This document shows positions 1 to 5,198 of a DNA stretch of 5,198 nucleotides, one piece after another. The position numbers and the translations under genes were made by a program. Source of the DNA: DATFNV01 sp035266225 (GTDB taxonomy: Bacteria > Planctomycetota > Planctomycetia > Gemmatales > Gemmataceae). The number at the start of each line of letters is the position of its first letter. Position 1 is the stretch's first letter. Location: contig DATFNV010000088.1 in assembly GCA_035266225.1 (NCBI GenBank), positions 1 through 5,198 on the forward strand, given 5' to 3'. The notes below the pieces were generated by a model, which worked only from the letters and a program-made list of their open reading frames with translations, ran no database searches and was not told the DNA's origin.

Positions 1-34
1 TAGAACGACGGCGGAACACAACGCACCTTCGACC

Positions 35-55
35 CCTGCCGGCTTGCCCGGCAGG
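35..55. repeat. REP-like hairpin, left copy
   Basis: An 8-bp perfect stem (35-42 with 48-55) closes a 5-nt CTTGC loop. The same hairpin recurs in opposite orientation at 141-161. A GC-only stem on a short loop is typical of repetitive extragenic palindromes. There is no T-run after it, so a simple intrinsic terminator is not supported. Confidence 0.7.
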
Positions 56-140
56 TGAAGCAGGTCGGCAGCTAGAGTGGGGCGCGGAGAAAGAAGCAAG
101 GCTCCTTTCGCATACGCCGTTTAGCCATTGACCTGCTTCA

Positions 141-161
141 CCTGCCGGGCAAGCCGGCAGG
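141..161. repeat. REP-like hairpin, right copy
   Basis: An 8-bp stem (141-148 with 154-161) closes the loop GCAAG. It is the reverse complement of the left copy and lies about 80 bp upstream of the first gene's start. It could sit in that gene's 5' leader if transcription begins upstream, but no promoter could be assigned. Confidence 0.7.
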
Positions 162-234
162 GGTCGAACAAGGACGCGGCGCCGCTTGTCCTCACGACTT
201 CGAGCGATGCCTCAACTTTGCTTCCGTCTGCTGT

Positions 235-239
235 AGGAG
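235..239 (+). promoter_or_regulatory. Ribosome binding site AGGAG, decides the start at 245
   Basis: AGGAG lies 5 nt before ATG 245 and is a textbook Shine-Dalgarno. It favours 245 over the in-frame TTG at 128, which lies at the edge of the inverted repeat and would add 39 residues translated largely from repeat sequence. Confidence 0.8.
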
Positions 240-244
240 TGCCT

Positions 245-790
245 ATGCCCCGCCTTATCCGTCACTTGTTGGAGAGACACCCGCGCCATGAGGAACTGGT
301 CACGATGCTCGTCAAGGAATTCGCCAAGCCGGGGCGCGGTCCGCAACCGTACATCCTGGAGGAGCATCAGCAGTATGCCAAGACCCGCACGGTCAACGTC
401 ATCTGGGACGAACTGGAAGACTTAACCCTTGAGCAGCGCTATGACGCGATATTGGACGCTTACCGCCGTGCTGAGGGCGAGCCGGCTGCGAATGAGATTA
501 TCTCCGTCACCGGTTTGACCGGCGAAGAAGCTGTGGCTTACGGCCTGCTCCCGTACCGCGTGGAGCCGGGACCGCTGCTCCCGAACAAGCGCCGCGGTGA
601 TAAGGGGACGACCAAGGAGATCCTGGCGGCCATCAAGGAAGAAGCGACACAGACGATCGCGGGACCTTCGGCAAAACAGCTGCGCTACGTTCGGAGGGAA
701 GACGCTGAAGCCGCGTGCCGCCGACTCCGGCAGAAGGTTCCGGGCTATCACTGGGAGGTCAGGGAGGGCGAGGAAGAGCGCGAGGACTGA
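245..790 (+). CDS. Conserved-looking hypothetical protein, 181 aa
   Basis: I do not recognise this family. The frame encodes a soluble, charged 181-residue protein with no signal peptide or membrane segment, so it is probably cytoplasmic. Three parts can be seen. Residues 1-45 are helical and basic. Residues 50-104 form a compact module beginning VNVIWDELEDL, continuing with a helix (RYDAILDAYRRAEG) and ending GLTGEEAVAYGLLPY; its spacing of hydrophobic residues looks like a conserved fold. Residues 120-181 are helical, with a strand-like GYHWEV followed by an acidic tail. It has no catalytic motif or DNA-binding signature that I can defend. The start at ATG 245 is chosen for its AGGAG site. 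The codon pattern is GC-rich at third positions but less extreme than in the large downstream gene. It is followed after 83 bp by a small zinc-knuckle gene on the same strand; a shared transcript is possible, but a repeat arm lies between them. Confidence 0.75.
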   Translation: MPRLIRHLLERHPRHEELVTMLVKEFAKPGRGPQPYILEEHQQYAKTRTVNVIWDELEDLTLEQRYDAILDAYRRAEGEPAANEIISVTGLTGEEAVAYGLLPYRVEPGPLLPNKRRGDKGTTKEILAAIKEEATQTIAGPSAKQLRYVRREDAEAACRRLRQKVPGYHWEVREGEEERED

Positions 791-820
791 CGGAATGGCC
801 AGGTGATGCGCGAAATCCTA

Positions 821-850
821 GTTTAGCGGCGAGTCGCAGAGCCGCGCGTT
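821..850. repeat. Left copy of a 30-bp inverted repeat
   Basis: Positions 821-850 match the reverse complement of 1236-1265 at 27 of 30 bases. The outer edge begins GTTTAGCGGC. The internal hairpin of this copy is partly decayed: 5 of 7 stem pairs remain between 829-835 and 839-845. The copy lies between the 181-aa gene and the 84-aa gene, 24 bp before the latter's start codon. Confidence 0.8.
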
Positions 851-873
851 CGGCGGCAAAGGCTAAGGCGCAG

Positions 874-1128
874 ATGTCACTCGATGATGGCTTCAACGCA
901 GATGACCCGTATCATTCCGTAGCCATGATCTACGCTGGGTTCCTGTGCGAGCGATGCGGGAACTACTGTCCCGGCGTTCCTGCGGGAGCAGGAGACACCG
1001 AGCAGATTCCATACCGCGTCATGGCCGAGTTTGCCCGAGACGTAGGCTGGCTGGTAGAGGACCGTGATCCAGTTCGATATGACTATCTGGTCCTGTGCCC
1101 AGAGTGTCGCAAACGCAAGGATGAGTGA
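874..1128 (+). CDS. Small protein with two CxxC knuckles (putative zinc ribbon), 84 aa
   Basis: The gene encodes an 84-residue protein with Cys at 25, 28 and 32 (CERCGNYC) and at 75 and 78 (CPEC), with about 46 residues between the knuckles. C25, C28, C75 and C78 give the four ligands expected of a structural zinc ribbon, in which two beta-hairpin knuckles hold one zinc ion. Residues 44-62 (EQIPYRVMAEFARDVGWLV) probably form a helix and strand between them, and the C-terminus is basic (RKRK). There is no signal peptide or membrane segment. ATG 874 is chosen because AAGG (865-868) lies 5 nt upstream and because the earlier in-frame ATG at 715 would read through both the upstream gene's end and the repeat arm at 821-850. 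An in-frame ATG at 925 is a shorter alternative. The gene lies between two inverted copies of a 30-bp repeat, which hints at movement as a unit. The function is unknown; nucleic-acid or protein binding is only a guess from the fold type. Confidence 0.7.
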   Translation: MSLDDGFNADDPYHSVAMIYAGFLCERCGNYCPGVPAGAGDTEQIPYRVMAEFARDVGWLVEDRDPVRYDYLVLCPECRKRKDE

Positions 1129-1129
1129 G

Positions 1130-1146
1130 GGTTCAGCCGCCGAACC
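1130..1146. other. Short hairpin just after the 84-aa gene
   Basis: GGTTC (1130-1134) pairs with GAACC (1142-1146) around a 7-nt loop, two bases after the stop codon. The stem is only 5 bp and no T-run follows, so it is a weak structure. It could protect the 3' end of the transcript, but it could also be chance in GC-rich DNA. Confidence 0.35.
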
Positions 1147-1155
1147 AGGCCCTGC

Positions 1156-1235
1156 AGCTAACCGGGGCCGCATTACTGTTTCGCGCGACGTCAAGCTCTT
1201 GCAGCGGCCCCGACAGGTGGGCTTGGTGGTTAGCT
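1156..1235. repeat. Imperfect two-segment inverted repeat (attC-like in outline)
   Basis: AGCTAACC (1156-1163) is the exact reverse complement of GGTTAGCT (1228-1235), and CGGGGCCGC (1163-1171) of GCGGCCCCG (1204-1212). The two stems stack on the left side, while the right side has a 15-nt bulge (1213-1227); the loop is 32 nt. The outer pair resembles integron attC core sites (RYYYAAC and GTTRRRY) with one deviating base on each side. The asymmetric bulge does not fit the usual attC geometry. It may instead be part of the same palindrome-rich intergenic block, or a transcript-end structure. The stems are certain as sequence; the role is open. Confidence 0.5.
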
Positions 1236-1265
1236 AACACGCGGCTCTGCGAGCCGCCGCTAAAC
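1236..1265. repeat. Right copy of the 30-bp inverted repeat, with intact hairpin
   Basis: This is the inverted partner of 821-850 and ends CCGCCGCTAAAC. It contains a perfect 7-bp stem, GCGGCTC (1241-1247) with GAGCCGC (1251-1257), around a TGC loop. It ends 23 bp before the large hydrolase gene's start codon, so it lies in that gene's leader or promoter region. REP-like intergenic palindromes of this sort are common in many large bacterial genomes. Confidence 0.8.
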
Positions 1266-1279
1266 GGAACCATTGCCAC

Positions 1280-1283
1280 GGGA
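1280..1283 (+). promoter_or_regulatory. Weak ribosome binding site GGGA
   Basis: GGGA lies 5 nt before ATG 1289 and 8 nt before the adjacent in-frame ATG 1292. It is a weak Shine-Dalgarno match, and either Met could be used. Both keep the signal peptide intact. Confidence 0.4.
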
Positions 1284-1288
1284 CCGCC

Positions 1289-4200
1289 ATGATGCGCTTT
1301 TCCCTCCTCGCCGGGCTCCTGCTCGGCGTCCTCGCCACCTCTTCCGCCGCGCAGGATTACGTCTGGCTCGAAGGCGAAACGCCGACCAAGGCCAACGTGC
1401 AATTCCAATCCGCCGGCTGGGGCCACCCGGACTACCTCTCCGGCGGCAAATGGCTCTTCGGCAGCGTCGAGGCGCAAGACCTCGAAAAGAAGGTCCCTGC
1501 GGAGGGCGCCCTGCTGACCTACGCCTTTGCGGCGAAGGACGGCGGCGACTACGAGGCGTGGGCGCGCGTCGGTTATGAGTTCGCGCGCTCGCCCTTCTCC
1601 TGGCGCCTCGACGACGGCGCCTGGAAGGAAGTCGGCCCCAGCGAGCTGACGACCGACCTCATGACCCTCGCCCCCTGGACCGAGGTCGCCTGGCTGAAGC
1701 TCGGCAAGGCACCGCTAGCGGCGGGCAAGCACGCTTTCGAGATAAAATTAGAGCGTAAATATCGGACCAACAACGGCAAGAAGGAGCCGGAGCGCATCCT
1801 CTTCGGCCTCGATTGCGTCTGCCTCTGCAAGGGCGAATTCCGCCCCAATGGCCCGCATCAGCCGGGCAGCGACTGGCAGAGCGCGGACGACAGGCGTGCC
1901 GGCAAACACGTCTTCGAGGTGAAGGCGAGCGCGGAAAACGGCGAGCGCGTCGTCACGCCGCTCGACGGCGACTGGCAGATTGCCCGCTGGGACGAGCAGG
2001 AATTGAAGGACCGGGCCGAGCCCGTGAAGGAATTGCCCACTCCTCTCGACGCGCTGTTCTGGAAGGGGATCAAGGTCCCCGGCAACCGCGACGCCAACCG
2101 GCCCGACCTGGAATACGCCCACCGCTACCTGTACCGCACGCGGATCAAGGTGCCGGCCGATTTCAAGGGCCGCTCGTTCGTGCTGCGCTTCCCGTCCACG
2201 GCGCTCCTCGCGTCGGCCTTCGTCAACGGCAAGTATTGCGGCGGCAGCAAGGCGCCCTCCGCCCTCTGGGAGTGCGACGCCACGGCGGCGATGAAGCCGG
2301 GCGAGGTCAACGAGGTCATCGTCGCCATCAAGGATGGCTATTACGCCATCGCCCAGGATGGCCAGGGACGATCGGCCCGCTACATGTTCAACTTGCCGCA
2401 CGACATGATGTTCAACTCCGGCGGCCTCAGCTTCATGCGCTTCGCCGACTTCCCCATCGTTCTGCGCGTTCGCCACAACGGCCTGATCGAAACCCCGTCC
2501 CTCGTCGTGGCTGGCCCGGCCTACGCCGCCGACGTCTTCGTCAAGCCGTCGGTTCGCAAGAAGCAGCTCGGCGTCGAGTTGACCTTCCACAACTCGAGCG
2601 CGCAAGAGATCAACGCATCATTGACCCTGGAAGCAGTACCGCTCGCCAAGGACGGTCGCACGCCGGAGGGCAAGGCGGTGCCGTTCAAGACGACCGAGGT
2701 GCGCCTGGGGCCAGGGGAGACGACGACGGTCGAGCGCACCGAGGACTGGGCCGAGCCGAAACTGTGGTGGCCGGACGACCCGCGGCAGTACCAGCTGGTG
2801 ACGACGCTGAAGGCCGGCGGCAAAGCCATCGACGTCCAGCGGACCAAGTTCGGCTTCCGCGAATGGGAGTGGAAGGGGCAGCACCTGACGCTCAACGGCG
2901 TCCCGTGGCACCTGCGTGCCGACACCGACGAGCCGTCGAAGGACCCCGACGAGGCGGTGGCGATCTGGAAGAAGCGCGGCCAGAACATGGTCCGCTACTG
3001 GGGCGATCAGCCCTGGTTCGGCCGCACCCAGGAAGAGTCTCTGGACCATTTCGACCGGCTGGGCATGCCGGTGCGGCGCTCGGGCATCTTCGACGGCGAG
3101 GCCGCCAGCTACCTGCTCCTCGACGACAAGGGCAAGGCTCGCCGCGACCTGTTCGACAACTGGCTCACGCAGCTCAAGGCATGGGTCAAGTCCGAGCGAA
3201 ATCATCCGTCGATTTTCATCTGGTCGATCGAGAATGAGATCACCTACATCAACGCTCGCAATCTCGGCTGGCTCGACGCGGAGGAGCCGGAGATCAAGCG
3301 CGCCGTCAAGGAAGTGATGGCGCTCGACCCGACGCGGCCGGCGATGATCGATGGCGGCGACGCCCTGCGCGACCAGTCGCTGCCGATCTACGGCAACCAT
3401 TACAACGAGGCCGCCCTGCGCGAGTACCCCGACGAGGCGTACACGATGAAGATCGCCTTCTCGCGCCACAAGGAGCCGCGGGCCTGGGCGCCGTGGCCCA
3501 TTGGCGACGACAAACCGCTGTTCCTGGGCGAGAGCTTCTACGCCTCGGGCGGCACGCCGTCGATGTACGCTCAGTTCGGCGGCGAGAGCGCTTTCCTCGG
3601 CTGGCCGCAGGCGCGCGAGGGCGTCGGCCTGATGGCCAAGATGCTGGCGGAGGGCTACCGCTGGCACGGCGTGGCCGCGATCCACTTCTGGATGGGCAGC
3701 GAGCGCGCCGACCTGCATTACAACTCGTTCCAGCCGGTCTGCGTGCTGTGCCGCGAGTGGAACTGGACCTTCGCAGGCGGAGAGGTGGTCAAGAGGACTC
3801 TGAAGGTCTTCAACGACACCCGTTTCGACACGCCGATTGAGCTGCACATCAAAGATACCTTTGGCGGCAAGGTCTTCCCGAGCAAGAAGGAGTTCCTCGT
3901 CAACTCCGGCGAGGCGGCCGAGCAAGAGTACGCGTTCTCCTGGCCGAAGGTCACCGAGCGCACCCGCGGCGAACTGGTCCTCACCTGCGTGCGTGACGGC
4001 AAGGAGGTGTTCCGCGAGGTGAAGCCGTACTGGGTCATCCCGGCGGACGGCAGCCCGAAACCGGCGCTTGCAAAGGAAGAACTCGCCGTCTGGGATCCGG
4101 AGGGAGTCGTGAGAGAGCGCTTGCAGAATCGCGGCGTCTCTTTCTCCAATGTGAGAGGCTTCGACAAGATTCCCGCGAAGGCGAAGGTCCTCGTCGTTGG

Positions 4201-5198
4201 CCCCAACGCCCTGTCGCCGCGCGAGGCGACCGACCCCAAGTGGCAGGCGCTGGCCGCGGGAGGGACGCGCGTCCTGGTCCTCGACCAGAACAACCCGCTG
4301 CACTACACCGCCGTCCCCGCGGACCTGGCCGTCACCGACCACGCCGGCCGCGTCGCCTTCTCGGAGAACCTGGAGCACCCCGCCTTCGCCGGCCTCGGCC
4401 AGCCGGACTTCTTCTGCTGGTCCGGCGACCACGTCGTCTACCGCAACGCCTACCGCAAGTCGGCCAAGGGGGCGCGGTCCCTCGCCCAGTGTGACGAGGA
4501 ATTGTCGCACACCGCCCTGGCCGAGTGCCCGGTCATCGACGGCCTGCTCGTCCTCTGTCAGCTGGCCGTCGGCACCAAACTCGCCGCCGACCCGGTGGCC
4601 CAGCGGCTGTTCGATAACCTGCTGAACTACTGCGCCGGCTACCGGCCACCCGCGAAGACGACGGCGGTCGTCCTGCCCGAGGGCGACGTGCGGCTGAAGC
4701 TGCTCGACGCCACGCGGCTGAAGTACCGCAAGGCCGCCAACCTCGATTCGGCCCTGGCCGACAAGACCAACGAGATCGTCGTGGCCGACGCCAGCCCGGC
4801 GACTCTGAAGGCGCTGGCCGGGTCGCGCGACGCGCTGAAGGCGTTCGCCGCCCGCGGCGGCTGGCTGATGCTCTGGGGCCTGACCCCCGACGGGCTCGCC
4901 GACTTCAACAAGGTCGTCGGCCAGGAGCACGTCATTCGGCCGTTCCGCATGGAGCGCGTCACCTTGCCGGCGCTGCGCGACCCGCTCATCTCCGGACTGA
5001 CGATGCGCGACGTGGTGCTGGAATCAAACGAGAAAATCTATCCCTGGTCGGGCGACCGCTACCCCGCCAAAGACACCCTGACCTACGTTGTCGATCTGGA
5101 CGACGTCGCCCCCTTCGTCCGTTCGGAGAAATACGCCTACGCCTGGTCGCAGATGACCAACGGCCTCACCTCGGCCGATTCGTGGAAGTTCATCTTCT
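1289..5198 (+). CDS. Secreted multi-domain GH2-type glycoside hydrolase (3' end beyond window)
   Basis: An uninterrupted frame of 1303 codons is open at the right edge. Residues 1-21 are a Sec signal peptide with likely cleavage after SAA (A21), and no lipobox Cys. Residues 22-190 form a beta-rich module that looks carbohydrate-binding and ends DCVCLCKGEF. Residues 220-355 match the GH2 sugar-binding domain (LDGDWQ, VPGN, YLYRTRIKVP, FVNG). Residues 402-525 are the GH2 Ig-like domain (LWWPDDPRQY, FGFRE, LNG). The TIM barrel covers about 530-830, with NMVRYWG (566-572), HPSIFIWSIENE (639-650; E650 is the likely acid/base) and PLFLGES (E748 is the likely nucleophile). A spacing of 98 residues fits the family. 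A beta-sandwich follows (835-920), then a GATase/flavodoxin-like module (about 955-1114, ending in a GLLVLCQLAVG strand and a PVAQRLFDNLLNY helix) and a second related one from 1122. It should cleave a beta-linked glycan outside the cytoplasm by a retaining mechanism. The NxxRxWG motif resembles beta-mannosidase-like GH2, but substrate is unassigned. Most GH2 enzymes have 600-1100 residues, so this one is unusually long. Confidence 0.88.
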   Translation, partial: MMRFSLLAGLLLGVLATSSAAQDYVWLEGETPTKANVQFQSAGWGHPDYLSGGKWLFGSVEAQDLEKKVPAEGALLTYAFAAKDGGDYEAWARVGYEFARSPFSWRLDDGAWKEVGPSELTTDLMTLAPWTEVAWLKLGKAPLAAGKHAFEIKLERKYRTNNGKKEPERILFGLDCVCLCKGEFRPNGPHQPGSDWQSADDRRAGKHVFEVKASAENGERVVTPLDGDWQIARWDEQELKDRAEPVKELPTPLDALFWKGIKVPGNRDANRPDLEYAHRYLYRTRIKVPADFKGRSFVLRFPSTALLASAFVNGKYCGGSKAPSALWECDATAAMKPGEVNEVIVAIKDGYYAIAQDGQGRSARYMFNLPHDMMFNSGGLSFMRFADFPIVLRVRHNGLIETPSLVVAGPAYAADVFVKPSVRKKQLGVELTFHNSSAQEINASLTLEAVPLAKDGRTPEGKAVPFKTTEVRLGPGETTTVERTEDWAEPKLWWPDDPRQYQLVTTLKAGGKAIDVQRTKFGFREWEWKGQHLTLNGVPWHLRADTDEPSKDPDEAVAIWKKRGQNMVRYWGDQPWFGRTQEESLDHFDRLGMPVRRSGIFDGEAASYLLLDDKGKARRDLFDNWLTQLKAWVKSERNHPSIFIWSIENEITYINARNLGWLDAEEPEIKRAVKEVMALDPTRPAMIDGGDALRDQSLPIYGNHYNEAALREYPDEAYTMKIAFSRHKEPRAWAPWPIGDDKPLFLGESFYASGGTPSMYAQFGGESAFLGWPQAREGVGLMAKMLAEGYRWHGVAAIHFWMGSERADLHYNSFQPVCVLCREWNWTFAGGEVVKRTLKVFNDTRFDTPIELHIKDTFGGKVFPSKKEFLVNSGEAAEQEYAFSWPKVTERTRGELVLTCVRDGKEVFREVKPYWVIPADGSPKPALAKEELAVWDPEGVVRERLQNRGVSFSNVRGFDKIPAKAKVLVVGPNALSPREATDPKWQALAAGGTRVLVLDQNNPLHYTAVPADLAVTDHAGRVAFSENLEHPAFAGLGQPDFFCWSGDHVVYRNAYRKSAKGARSLAQCDEELSHTALAECPVIDGLLVLCQLAVGTKLAADPVAQRLFDNLLNYCAGYRPPAKTTAVVLPEGDVRLKLLDATRLKYRKAANLDSALADKTNEIVVADASPATLKALAGSRDALKAFAARGGWLMLWGLTPDGLADFNKVVGQEHVIRPFRMERVTLPALRDPLISGLTMRDVVLESNEKIYPWSGDRYPAKDTLTYVVDLDDVAPFVRSEKYAYAWSQMTNGLTSADSWKFIF

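Larger units (their letters stand above)
28..168. repeat. Perfect 39-bp inverted repeat with nested hairpins
   Basis: Positions 28-66 are the exact reverse complement of 130-168 (39 of 39 bases), separated by a 63-bp spacer (67-129). Identity stops abruptly on both the inner and outer sides. Each arm is itself a hairpin: CCTGCCGG, a 5-nt loop, then CCGGCAGG (35-55 and 141-161). The DNA could therefore form two small hairpins or one long cruciform. No target-site duplication is visible in the immediate flanks and no transposase is present, so this could be a non-autonomous MITE-like element, a pair of REP-type palindromes, or a strong RNA structure. The arms being identical suggests recent origin or active homogenisation. 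The spacer shows no gene. Apart from this structure, positions 1-244 show nothing I can call. Confidence 0.9.

Noticed and set aside
35..55. Rho-independent terminator
   Set aside because: The stem is strong but no T-run follows on either strand, and the same palindrome recurs in opposite orientation as part of a larger repeat.
28..168. CRISPR array
   Set aside because: There are only two repeat units and they are inverted, not direct. There is no regular spacer series and no cas gene.
128..244. N-terminal extension of the 181-aa protein from TTG 128
   Set aside because: It would translate through the right arm of the inverted repeat and gives a low-quality leader. ATG 245 has an AGGAG site at ideal spacing.
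715..873. N-terminal extension of the 84-aa protein from ATG 715
   Set aside because: It overlaps the end of the preceding gene by 76 bp and reads through the 30-bp repeat arm, giving an Arg/Ala-rich stretch. ATG 874 has its own AAGG.
1748..2605. A 285-residue open frame on the - strand
   Set aside because: It is antisense to the hydrolase, has no plausible ribosome site or recognisable motif, and shows the composition typical of antisense frames in GC-rich genes.
1813..3237. A 474-residue open frame on the + strand in another phase
   Set aside because: The translation is dominated by Arg, Gly, Pro and Ala and overlaps the GH2 sugar-binding and Ig-like domains read in the correct phase. It is a composition shadow.
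2618..4930. A 770-residue open frame on the - strand
   Set aside because: It is fully antisense to the GH2 coding sequence, which has clear domain motifs throughout. The antisense product is low-complexity (rich in R, L, A, V, D and E) and matches no fold. Long antisense frames are expected where third positions are mostly G or C.

Overview
The window is GC-rich bacterial DNA with everything coding on the + strand. It holds two small genes of unknown function, an intergenic landscape full of inverted repeats, and the 5' three quarters or more of a very large secreted glycoside hydrolase that runs off the right edge. The combination of a Sec signal peptide, a GH2-type catalytic core, tandem flavodoxin/glutamine-amidotransferase-like C-terminal modules and abundant palindromic intergenic repeats resembles Planctomycetota (Gemmata-like) or related environmental bacteria. 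This is inferred from architecture and composition, not from a marker gene.

Layout: positions 1-244 carry no convincing gene but contain a perfect 39-bp inverted repeat (28-66 and 130-168), each arm itself a hairpin. A 181-residue conserved-looking hypothetical protein follows (245-790), with a clear Shine-Dalgarno. An 84-residue protein with two CxxC knuckles (874-1128) comes next. This small gene sits between two inverted copies of a second, unrelated 30-bp repeat (821-850 and 1236-1265, 27 of 30 positions matching). A further imperfect stem (1156-1235) lies between its stop codon and the right copy.

From 1289 to the window end an uninterrupted frame of 1303 codons encodes a signal peptide, an N-terminal beta-sandwich that looks carbohydrate-binding, the GH2 sugar-binding, Ig-like and TIM-barrel domains with both catalytic glutamates visible (E650 and E748), another beta-sandwich, and two GATase-like modules. 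The enzyme is expected to act outside the cytoplasm on a plant, algal or microbial polysaccharide. Its NMVRYWG motif is closest to the beta-mannosidase-like branch of GH2, but substrate cannot be read from sequence.

Nothing links the two small genes functionally to the hydrolase. The repeat-rich gap and the separate start suggest independent transcription. The strongest candidates for something undescribed are the repeat-flanked zinc-knuckle gene and the multi-module hydrolase.
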